The notes under the pieces are model-generated. The model searched no databases, was not told the DNA's origin, and saw only the letters and a list, made by a program, of their open reading frames with translations. 64,000 bases of DNA, from the NCBI GenBank assembly GCA_963663375.1, contig OY760195.1, positions 2,914,001 through 2,978,000 on the forward strand, written 5' to 3'. Source of the stretch: JAYREN01 sp963663375 (GTDB taxonomy: Bacteria; Acidobacteriota; Holophagae; Holophagales; Holophagaceae). Of the stretch, positions 40,076-48,600 are shown one piece after another (position 1 is the first letter of the stretch; each line of letters starts with the position of its first letter). The position numbers were made by a program, and so were the translations under genes.

Positions 40076-40851
40076 CGAGCCGCCCGGAGCGCTTCAAGAA
40101 AGTCGTCGAGGGTGATCCGGTTGAGTACGGACCATTGGTTGTCGAAAGTCGAGGTGTGATTCTTGATCTGATCGTGTCCGATGTGGTTCAGGATCTGGTC
40201 AAAGTGGTCGGATTCCCGGGTTGGGATCTGGTCGATGTTGCGGTATCTGGTTAGCGCTGTGTTGATGGTGCGGGAAGCGGCTCGGTACTGCCACTGGATG
40301 GTGTTCGGCAGGCGCTCCTGAAGCTCGACTTGCAGAGCCTTGGCGATGAAGGCAAGGACCCAGAAAAGGCGCTGGTCTAGTCCGATCTCCTTGGTCTTTG
40401 CGATGAGGTTGATGAAGTCGATCTTTCGGACGTTGGAGGCAAGGACGGGGGCGAGCGCCGCCACCTGGCGGGGGTCCCCCTCCAGGAGCGTCTCGCGGAT
40501 CAGGGTCTCGATCTGCCGCAGACGTTCGCTGGGGAGCGTCTCTGTGGCGGCCAGATGCCTGGCGCCAGCATTCACGAGCGCGTTCTGGACGACGGCCACG
40601 GGCTCCGGAATGGTGGCCTGGAACTCGCTGGCAGGCACATTGAAGATGGTGAGGACTTCCAGGAACTGCTCCGCCGTGAAGGACCCCTTACCCCGCTCCA
40701 AGGCCGAAAGGCGCCCCTGAGTGATGCCCAGGCGCTCGGCGAGGTCCTGCTGCGTGAGGCGCCTGGCCTCCCGTAGGGATCGAATTTTAGATCCGATTAA
40801 GTTTTTTGTTTTCTGTAGTTTGGTCAGAATAATATCCCCATGCGAGATCAA
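40072..40851 (-). CDS. XRE-family regulator, putative antitoxin partner
   Basis: 259 residues. An HTH_XRE domain lies at about 20-75 (IRSLREARRLTQQDLAERLG, ITQGRLSALERGKGSFT). A long helical C-terminal region of about 180 residues follows, with no recognised enzyme motif. The overlap with the nucleotidyltransferase gene suggests that it is the antitoxin and autorepressor. The promoter region upstream is AT-rich. Confidence 0.72.
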   Translation of the reverse strand: MISHGDIILTKLQKTKNLIGSKIRSLREARRLTQQDLAERLGITQGRLSALERGKGSFTAEQFLEVLTIFNVPASEFQATIPEPVAVVQNALVNAGARHLAATETLPSERLRQIETLIRETLLEGDPRQVAALAPVLASNVRKIDFINLIAKTKEIGLDQRLFWVLAFIAKALQVELQERLPNTIQWQYRAASRTINTALTRYRNIDQIPTRESDHFDQILNHIGHDQIKNHTSTFDNQWSVLNRITLDDFLEALRAAR

Positions 40852-41457
40852 AATATCGCAATAGAAATAATAATGCGCGCAAAAGCAAAAGGCAAAAGTA
40901 TTTAAGCTCTGATTTGTGCGCCGTTCTGGGGCGACCCTGGCATTGCCCTGGGACCGGGTCCCAAGACCTTCTCCCTCCTCCCTCAGGGGGGATTGCCCTT
41001 GGGCCGAAAGGGGCCAGAGAGAAGATTGGGGCCTTGATGATTCAATCGGCAGGGAATGGTGCGTGAGGGTGCTTGAGTCGACTCAACCAGAAGGTCAGGG
41101 TCCCAAGGCCTCCAGCGGGGTTCCCAAGAGGACGAAGGTATTGGAGAAGGGGGCCGAGGAGGCTCTCGCCAAGGACTGGACCCTGGAGAGCAGCTCCAGG
41201 CAAGCGAAGTCTTGATAATTCACTCAATTCGCGACTTGATCCATCTCCAATAGTTCGCCAAGCCGCCTACGAGGAACAATGCCTGAATCGGTCAATGAGG
41301 CAAACAGCCAGGGCGGGGGGGTGGGGCACATCCCTTAGAACAGATATCCATATCTGTTCGACATAAGCTCTAGAATCAATATTCTCAATGGTATAAGAAG
41401 GTCAGTTTGTGTAAATGACCAACTCCTTTTTCAATAGATAGCCCGCCTGTTGAGATT

Positions 41458-41487
41458 GAAAAAACCGTGAAACGGTCAAAGACGCGA
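41458..41487 (+). repeat. 30-bp direct repeat, copy 1
   Basis: Begins GAAAAAACCGTGAAACGGTC and contains the palindrome ACCGT-GAA-ACGGT. It matches 41641-41670 at 27 of 30 positions. Possible binding site for integrase, excisionase or a regulator. Confidence 0.6.
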
Positions 41488-41640
41488 ATAATTGCGAGGG
41501 GGGGGTCGGGCAGCAATTAAACCCCACCAGCGGGTGGGCTATGGCCAGACAAAACAAATCAATATATATCCGCACTTGACGCAGTCATTTTTTGTAAGGA
41601 ACCGGATCCGGTTTCACCAGATGAACCACAACCCCGACAT

Positions 41641-41670
41641 GAAAAAACCGTCAAATGGTCAAAGAGGCGA
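41641..41670 (+). repeat. 30-bp direct repeat, copy 2
   Basis: Second copy, beginning GAAAAAACCGTCAAATGGTC, 183 bases after the first, with three substitutions. Confidence 0.6.
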
Positions 41671-41914
41671 ACACGCGAACGGCGGAGGAGCAACCAATCC
41701 GTCGACACCGGGTCTTTTGGATCGGAATGACAGGCATAAGGATAATTGATGCAATAACTTGTCGTCGTCAATCACGCAAAATGACCACTTCGCTCAAGGG
41801 CGATGGAAACAGCAAGCTATAAATGAATAAATCAATTAAAGCTTTACGACCACCGCGTTTCAGGCACTCCACTGGCCTCCAAACCTTGATGAACCACACC
41901 CATTCGGATATTGC

Positions 41915-42287
41915 ATGAACAAGGTATTGAGTATCGTTGTCGGGTTCTCCCCTCAAGCCAGAACCTGGGTCATCAGTGCGCTCAGCGAAAGGAACTGCGC
42001 ACTCTATTGCGATGCGCCATCCATTGTGGCCAACCAGGCCGAGGTCTTGAGCTACCATGCCACCTTCCCCGAGGCCGATGTCCAACTGACGCCGCGTATC
42101 GACTACCGATACCGAGCCCGCATCGATCGTGAAACGGTGGTACAGGCCATGGCCTCAGCCATTCGCAGCATCACCTACGGGAACTTCAAGGGACCCGTGA
42201 GAACACGCTCGGCACGACGCCTACATGGAGGTGTGGAGCGCCATGCACGTCTTCCAACGGCTGAACTGCCCTCCGCCTCGTTCATAG
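41915..42287 (+). pseudogene. frameshifted small hypothetical gene
   Basis: The first frame gives MNKVLSIVVGFSPQARTW on to AIRSITYGNFKGPV. After a one-base shift the sequence continues EHARHDAYMEVWSAMHVFQR-LN and stops at 42287. The joined product (about 120 residues) reads smoothly, whereas the unshifted continuation is low-complexity. Function unknown. Confidence 0.5.
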
Positions 42288-42722
42288 GAACAAGCTCAAG
42301 CAAGTCGGGAACGTCGAGTGGTTTCGAACCCCAGGCGTTTTCAGACCTTGCGTCCTGTATGACCGACCCGCATCGCCCCTCACCGAACCGCGCCGGGACG
42401 CAGGGATCCTGTGCCTCGGTCTGAGGCCAAACTGAGCCAGCCACAAATCCCAAAATGCGCAAAGCAATAAATTTCTACACTTACAACTAGGCAACAAACC
42501 AAATAAACCCCATCAGCATCCTGCTGAGGGCCCTGTTCCTCACCCATGGGAGCCAACTGGCAACCATCATATCCTCGCGCTGGAGTCTTCCGCCGGATGG
42601 CAGTCGGTGATGAGGTTCCGGATCGTGTTCAAAAGGCTGTCCGCTGAGCGAACGCAGGCTTTTCGCCCTGGGGACATCGCCAGATATCCGAGGGCGGCTC
42701 CTATGGAGCTCGCCCTCTTTCT
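42288..42722. other. no gene recognised downstream of the integrase
   Basis: About 435 bases between the frameshifted gene and the integrase stop codon. Only short frames antisense to each other, with no motif. Confidence 0.4.
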
Positions 42723-44576
42723 CTAGGATTTCCGCCGACCAGCCTTCGCCTGGCGAGCGGCCTGGGCGAGCCGCTTGGCCCATGCCCCCCGCCCGGGTCC
42801 CTGGAGCCCCATCTTCCGCGCCCACTTCAGGACAGTCGGTCCGGAAACCCCATAGAGCTCCCCAATGGCCGTGGCGGGCATTTTTTCCAGGAGGCGCGCC
42901 AGTTCTTCACACGAAGGCGGCGTCTTCGGTGCTGTCGCCCGATGCCCCTCCTCCCCAGGTGACTGAACCGGTGGGGTGCCCGCGCGACGCTGGGCCCAAA
43001 GCCCACGGGGTACCGGCGTGAGACCTTCCTTCCGGCACCACTTCGCGACGGTGACCCCGGAAACGCCATAGAGCTTGCCGATCTGCCCCGCGGGCATCTC
43101 TTCGATCAGGCGCGCCAGTTCTTCCCGGCTCGGTTTGGGCTTCGGTGGCGGGGCTTCGTCCCGACCTCCGTTGACTCGGCCGGCGTAGGTGCTCGGATGC
43201 AGGGACGCGAAGCTGAATTCCAACTGCTTCGCGGGTGCCAGACGCTGATCCCGGACCTGTGCGATCTCGGCCAGGATGCCCTCCATCTCGGGCGTGACCT
43301 GGCTGATGGAATGCGTATTCTTGTCCATCTGCTCCGCAATCCACGCCCCCCGTGGATTTCGATAGTGCTCCTTGATCATGGCCACGCTGCTGGCCACGGC
43401 ATCCGCAACCAAGTTTTCGTTGGTGCCGTGCAGGAGCCACATCGTGATGCAGGTATGGCGCATGCCGTAGAAGGTGATCTTCTGGCCCCCACAGGCCTCC
43501 TTGAATGGGCGGCTGTAGGAACCCTTTGTCCACGGGCTCCCGGAAGCGCGAACGAAGATGAATTCTTCGGGATCGCGATCCCGACAGATGGACCAGAACA
43601 CCACCATGGCCTCGCTAACGAGGGGCGCGAGCCGGTCGCGCCTGTGTCTCTTGTCCCAGCCCACCTTCACCACCCGGTCCTCGGGACGGAAGTCCTTCAC
43701 CTTCAGGCGGGAAAGCGGACCAAATCGCTGAGCGGTCAGCAATGCGCCATAGAGCAAGGGGCGCAGCTCGGGCGTGGCCCGGTTCAGGGCCGCACTCTGC
43801 TGTTCCAGGCTCAGCACTTCGTCGCGCACGCCCGTGCACCCGGTGAACGGATTCACGTCCCGCCACGCCTCGTCCGAGCCGATCCACTTGTTGGCCTTCG
43901 CCTTTCCCAGGGCGGCGCGAACATCCGCCAAGGCCCGATTGGCGCTGCTCTGGCGTGCAAGCTTGTTCTTGGGGTCTTCAGGATCCCAATCCTTCCGGTA
44001 GTTGGGAGGCCCACCCTTCTTGCCCCGAAGCTGGGGGGGCGTCGTGATCAGCCTCGTCAGCCAATCCTCCAAATCCTTCTGGATCAATTCATCCAGGTAG
44101 ATGTGGCCGATCTCCCGGCGTGTCTTGGCGAGGCGACTGCGCGCCGCCCCGGCATTCTCGACCTGGCGTGCCTCCAGGGTGGCCCCATAGGCCTTCAGTG
44201 CATCCCCGATGGTACGGCGGATGGGGACTGGAGGGGCTTGGGGTGCTTGTGAGGGCGCAGGCGCTTTGGCCTGTTCTCGCGTCCGGGCGCACCAATCCTT
44301 GGCCGCCGCAATCGCCTCTTCGTAGGAAAGGATCGGAAGTTCCTTCTGGGCAGACTCCCCAACCGGCGTTCCCAGGGTCCCCGAGAGGCGAGGATGCTCA
44401 AGCCTGGCGACCCACACGCCTCCCTGCTCGCGCCGCTTGTACCCCAGGGCGAAACCGTCTCCGAGTTTGAACCAATAAGGAGGCTTGCGAGGCACCAACG
44501 CCATACGGTCCTGGAGGGTCGCCAACCCAATGACGGCCTTTCCTGAAACGGTGGTTTGCGGTTTGCGGCGAGTCAT
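42723..44576 (-). CDS. int: tyrosine integrase with two C-terminal HTH repeats
   Basis: 617 residues from ATG 44576 (MTRRKPQTTV); an in-frame ATG at 44636 is also possible. An N-terminal arm-binding region and a SAM-like core-binding region (TIGDALKAYGATLEARQVEN) precede the catalytic domain: LLTAQRFGPLSRLKVKDF (first Arg), YGMRHTCITMWLL (H-x-x-R region, arranged R-H) and MIKEHYRNPRG (Tyr nucleophile). After it come two similar units, REELARLIEEMPAGQIGKLY with GVSGVTVAKWCRKEG, and CEELARLLEKMPATAIGELY with GVSGPTVLKWARKMG, each a helix-turn-helix. Phage-type integrases usually end soon after the Tyr, so the duplicated HTH tail is unusual. It catalyses recombination at the tRNA-Glu att sites. 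Confidence 0.9.
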   Translation of the reverse strand: MTRRKPQTTVSGKAVIGLATLQDRMALVPRKPPYWFKLGDGFALGYKRREQGGVWVARLEHPRLSGTLGTPVGESAQKELPILSYEEAIAAAKDWCARTREQAKAPAPSQAPQAPPVPIRRTIGDALKAYGATLEARQVENAGAARSRLAKTRREIGHIYLDELIQKDLEDWLTRLITTPPQLRGKKGGPPNYRKDWDPEDPKNKLARQSSANRALADVRAALGKAKANKWIGSDEAWRDVNPFTGCTGVRDEVLSLEQQSAALNRATPELRPLLYGALLTAQRFGPLSRLKVKDFRPEDRVVKVGWDKRHRRDRLAPLVSEAMVVFWSICRDRDPEEFIFVRASGSPWTKGSYSRPFKEACGGQKITFYGMRHTCITMWLLHGTNENLVADAVASSVAMIKEHYRNPRGAWIAEQMDKNTHSISQVTPEMEGILAEIAQVRDQRLAPAKQLEFSFASLHPSTYAGRVNGGRDEAPPPKPKPSREELARLIEEMPAGQIGKLYGVSGVTVAKWCRKEGLTPVPRGLWAQRRAGTPPVQSPGEEGHRATAPKTPPSCEELARLLEKMPATAIGELYGVSGPTVLKWARKMGLQGPGRGAWAKRLAQAARQAKAGRRKS

Positions 44577-45038
44577 AGCGCAGTTCCCAAACGAGATAGA
44601 CAGATCCGTGTAATGAGCTATTTTGCTCATTAACATGCTTACTTTTTTCCTTACCTACTTCCTTACCTGGAAGGCCCCGAGGGGCGATGGTTGGCTTGTT
44701 CCATCAAGGTATGGCCGCCCCCCTCCAGGGGCCCTCCTTGCGGATCGGCACCCACAGTCTACACTTTCGGAAAGTAGATGCAAGCACTTTCGGCTTGTCC
44801 AATATGCCGAAAGCGATGCGTCTGAAATGTTTTGCTACAGATGGTGCAAAAATGATAATCACAGACGCTAATTTTGACCTTATTTGCAACTCAGTTGAGC
44901 CTCTAAAACCGACTCAGATCGTCCTAAATTGGGTTGGTGTTTTGATGAAGCCGATTCGATCACAACAGCTTCATTCATTTGACTTGAGCGAGACTCATCG
45001 AGCCTCATCGAGGCTCATCCAGGCCTTTTAAGGCCTCA
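44577..45038. promoter_or_regulatory. integrase upstream / attachment arm region
   Basis: About 460 non-coding bases between int and attR. Three tandem 10-bp repeats (CATCGAGCCT, CATCGAGGCT, CATCCAGGCC) lie at 44996-45025, 13 bases before attR, and look like arm-type binding sites. The int promoter must also be here. Confidence 0.5.
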
Positions 45039-45084
45039 CTCTCACGGCGGTAGCAGGGGTTCGAGTCCCCTTGGGGCTACCAAA
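45039..45084 (+). repeat. attR: right 46-bp direct repeat
   Basis: Identical to 3055-3100. It contains only the 3' part of tRNA-Glu(CTC); no 5' half is upstream, so it is not a functional tRNA. Confidence 0.9.
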
Positions 45085-45085
45085 C

Positions 45086-45114
45086 AGGCACCTGGAGAAA
45101 TCTGGGTGCCTTTT
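45086..45114 (+). terminator. original tRNA-Glu terminator
   Basis: GGCACC pairs with GGTGCC around a 12-base interior with extra C-T-G-G/C-T-G-G pairing, followed by TTTT. It lies right after attR, so it was the terminator of tRNA-Glu before integration. Confidence 0.75.
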
Positions 45115-45266
45115 GTTTATTCCGACATAACGAGTGTGTGAAAAGACCCTGTGCTCAAACGGAACTCAAAAGAGGCTCTGGGGCAGAGGTGGATTCCACT
45201 GGTCAGTTACCCCTGGAGCGGTTCCTCCCGGGCGGCGCCCAGTCGTAGGCATTGTCCGCTTCTGCT

Positions 45267-45572
45267 TCACTCCTCCGGCTGCTTCTCCCGCACGCTCCGC
45301 ACTTTGTCCGCCATGCGCTGTTCCCGGTCGGACCGGGTGCCGAGCTTGATGTCGGTGTGGATGCGGGGGACGCCGAGGGCGTGGAGGGTCTCGTGGCAGG
45401 TGCGGATGGCGGCCATGACGGCCTCCCACTCGCCTTCCACGTTGGTGCCGTTGGCATGCAGTTCGTAGTGGAGGCCCGAGCGCTGGAGCACGCGCTCCAC
45501 CCCGACGATGTAGGGCGAAAGGGAAAGGCCCACGCCCAGGGGAACCACGGTGAAATCCACGATGACGTGCAT
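45267..45572 (-). CDS. MTH1187-family thiamine-binding protein
   Basis: 101 residues from ATG 45572 (MHVIVDFTVVPLG), with GGAGG 6 bases upstream. The family pattern is clear: VDFTVVPLGVGLSLSPYIVG, LHYELHANGTNVEGEWEAVM, then HETLHALGVPRIHTDIKLGT. Members are ferredoxin-like small proteins that bind thiamine or related compounds and often accompany thiamine uptake genes. First chromosomal gene beyond the element. Confidence 0.88.
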   Translation of the reverse strand: MHVIVDFTVVPLGVGLSLSPYIVGVERVLQRSGLHYELHANGTNVEGEWEAVMAAIRTCHETLHALGVPRIHTDIKLGTRSDREQRMADKVRSVREKQPEE

Positions 45573-45632
45573 GGGCACCTCCGGGTTCAGCATCCCACCG
45601 ATAGAATCCAGAGGGGAAAGGGTGGGGCCTTG

Positions 45633-48600
45633 GTGGGACCGGAGATCATCATTCGTGGGGCGGAGGCGCACAACCTCGCGGGGTTCGATGTGCGGATCCC
45701 CCGCTGCAGCCTCACGGTCATCACGGGAGTCTCGGGCTCGGGCAAGTCCTCCCTGGCCTTCGATACGCTGTTCCGGGAGGGGCAGCGGCGCTTTCTAGAA
45801 ACGCTCCCCGCCTTCGCCCGGCAGTTTGCGGGAGGCCTGGCCCGCCCATCGGTGCGGAGCATTGAGGGGCTTGGGCCCGCTGTAGCCCTGGGACAGCAGG
45901 GAACCTTCACCAACCCACGCTCCACCGTGGGCACGCTGACGGAGGGCTGGGATCTCCTGCGGCTGCTCTTCGCGCGGCTGGGCGAGGCGCCCGAGGGCCT
46001 CCAGCCCACCCGGGGGTTCTTCTCCTTCAATGGCGAGGCCGGGGCCTGTCCCCACTGCCAGGGCCTGGGGGTGGAGGATCGCCTGGACCTGGAGTTGCTC
46101 GTGGCCGATGCGGGCAAATCGCTGCGGGAGGGCGCCCTGCGGGTGAGCACCCCCAATGGCTACCTGATGTATTCGCAGGTGACCCTGGCGGTGCTGGATG
46201 AGGTGCTCCGGGCCCACGGCGGCTCCGTGGACATCCCCTGGCAGGACATGAGCGAAGAAGTCCGCCATGTGGTGCTCTACGGCTCGGAGCGCCTCCGGGT
46301 GCCCTACGGGAAACATCCCCTGGAATCCCGCCTGAAGTGGACCGGCATCACCGCCCGGCCCCGCCAGGAGGGCTTCTACCGGGGGCTGGTGCCGGTCATG
46401 GAGGAGATCCTCCGGGGCAAGCGCAACGATTCCATTCTGCGTTTCGTGCGCAGCTCATCCTGCTCGGTATGCCAGGGCACGCGCCTGCGCCCCGAAGCCC
46501 TGGCCGTCACCTGGCGGGGCCAGCGCATCGTGGACCTGGCCGCCCTGACGGTGGGGGAACTGCGGGAATACCTGGCCTCGCTGGAAGCCACCCCGAAGGA
46601 GGCCCCGGTGCTGGATCCCATCCGCGCCGAGCTGCTGGCCCGCTGCGACCTGATGCTGGAGCTGGGGCTGGGCTACCTGACCCTGGATCGCCCGGCGCCG
46701 ACCCTATCCCGGGGCGAGGGCCAGCGGCTGCGGCTCGTGGGCCTCGCCCAGGGCGAGCTGCGGGGGCTCCTGGTGGTGCTGGATGAACCCTCCGCCGGGC
46801 TCCATCCCCAGGATGTGGGCCGCCTCCTGAAAGTGTTGCGGCGCCTCCGGGATCAGGGCCAGACCGTGGTGGTGGTGGAGCACGATGCGCTCCTGGCCCG
46901 CTCGGCGGACTGGCTCATCGATCTGGGGCCGGGTCCGGGCCGCGCCGGGGGGCGCCTGCTCTTCAGTGGGCCGCCCTCTGAGCTCTGGACCGAGATCCCC
47001 GAAGGAGGGCCCACACCCACCCAGCGGTGGCTGCGGGGAGACGCTGCGGTGAAATCCCGCAGGCCGCGCCCGGACGGGGGAAGCCTGCGGCTGGAGGGCC
47101 TGACGCGCCACAACCTCCAGAACCTTGGGGTGGACCTGAAGGTGGGCGCGCTGAATGTGGTGGTGGGCGTCTCGGGGGCGGGGAAGACCTCGCTGCTGGA
47201 CGAAGTGGTGGCGCGTTTCCGTTCAGGAGAAATGCAGGATGCGCCCTTCCGCCGCCTGGTGACGGTAGATGCGGAGCCCATCGGGCGGACGCCCCGCTCC
47301 AACGCGGCCACCTATACCGGCGCCTTCGATTTCATCCGGGACATCTTCGCGGCCACGGCGGAGGCCAAGGCCCGGGGGCTGGGCAAGGGGCACTTCTCTT
47401 TCAACACGGCTGGCGGTCGCTGCGAAACCTGCGAGGGCGCCGGCATCCAGGAAGTGGGCATGCGCCATCTGGGCACGGTGGCCCTGGTCTGCGAGGCCTG
47501 TGGCGGGCGGCGCTTTCATCCCGAGGTGCTGGCGATCACCTATGGGGGTCGCAGCATTGCGGAGGTGCTGGAGGGCAGCATCAGCGAGGCGGCGGAACTC
47601 TTTGCAGGGCACCCTCGGCTGCGCCGCATCCTGGGCGCGCTGCTGGAGGTGGGCCTGGGCTACCTGCCCCTGGGCCAGCCCGCCACGACCCTTTCCGGGG
47701 GCGAGGCCCAACGGGTGAAACTGGCCACGGAGCTGGCCCGCAGCGGCAGCGGGTCGGCCCTCATCGTATTGGACGAGCCCACCACGGGCCTGCACGCGGC
47801 GGATATCGAGGTGCTCCTGGCGGCCTGGGATCGCCTGCTGGAGGCCGGTCACACGCTGCTGGTGGCCGACACCAAGCTGCAGGTGGTCCGCCACGGGGAT
47901 CAGGTGCTGGAGCTGGGCCTCGGCAGCGGGCCCCAGGGGGGACGCCTGGTGTTCAGCGGCCTTCCCGAGGCCTTGGCGACCTGTGCGGAATCCCCAACGG
48001 GGGCCGCGCTGCGGGACGCCTGCCTCCCCGCCTCATCCACGATCCGGCGAACCGAGACCTTCCCCATCGAGCTGCGGGGGGTGCGAACCCACAATCTGCG
48101 CGGCCTGGACATCACGATTCCCGCCACGGGCCTCACCGTGGTGACGGGGCCTTCGGGCAGCGGCAAGTCCTCCCTGGTCTTCGATACGCTCCTGGCCGAG
48201 GCCCAGAATCGCTTCGCGGATCTCGTTTCGCCCTGGGCCCGCCGCCTGTTGCCGCGCAAGGGCGGGGCCGACCTGGTCAGTGCCCGGGGCCTTCAGGCGA
48301 CCCTGGCGGTGCCCCAGCACGGGGGGCGCCGGAATCCCCGGGCCACCCTGGGCACTGCCACAGAACTGGACGAACTGCTCCGGCTGCTGTTCGCCCGGGC
48401 CGGGGAGCGCCCCTGTCCCCGCTGCGGTGCGGCGGTGCAAGGGGAACGCTGCCCCTGCGGCGCGCGGCTGCCCGCTCTCTGGGCCTCGGCCTTCTCGCCC
48501 CACTCCGAACAGGGGGCCTGTCCCCGCTGCAGGGGCCTGGGCTTCCTCCAGCTCTGTGATCCGGAGCGGCTGGTGAGTCATCCGGAACGCCCCCTGGAGG

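Larger units (their letters stand above)
40852..41914. other. non-coding region with repeats
   Basis: About 1.06 kb with no supported gene. It contains a perfect 10-bp inverted repeat GAACAGATAT-CC-ATATCTGTTC at 41339-41360 (operator-like) and two copies of a 30-bp direct repeat described separately. Probably regulatory or recombination DNA of the element. Confidence 0.5.
3055..45084. mobile_element. integrative element (genomic island) in tRNA-Glu(CTC), about 42 kb
   Basis: Two identical 46-bp copies of the 3' part of tRNA-Glu(CTC) bracket the region. The left copy is part of a complete tRNA gene; the right copy stands alone and is followed by a terminator that was probably the tRNA's original one. 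A tyrosine recombinase gene lies 460 bp inside the right end and an excisionase-like gene further in. Cargo: DISARM-like defence genes, a restriction-modification set, an alpha-2-macroglobulin/radical SAM cluster, a 35-tRNA array with Ro60, RtcB and Y-RNA-like RNAs, and a toxin-antitoxin pair. Housekeeping genes resume immediately outside both ends. Confidence 0.9.

Noticed and set aside
41458..41670. CRISPR array
   Set aside because: Only two repeats, 153 bases apart, with mismatches and no cas genes; nothing else in the window resembles a CRISPR.
45039..45084. Possible second tRNA-Glu gene at the right end
   Set aside because: Only the 3' part from the anticodon loop onward is present; no acceptor 5' strand or D arm lies upstream. 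It is attR.
45252..45632. N-terminal extension of the UvrA-like protein
   Set aside because: This stretch is antisense to the well-supported thiamine-binding protein gene, and its translation is not UvrA-like; the ABC domain begins right after GTG 45633.
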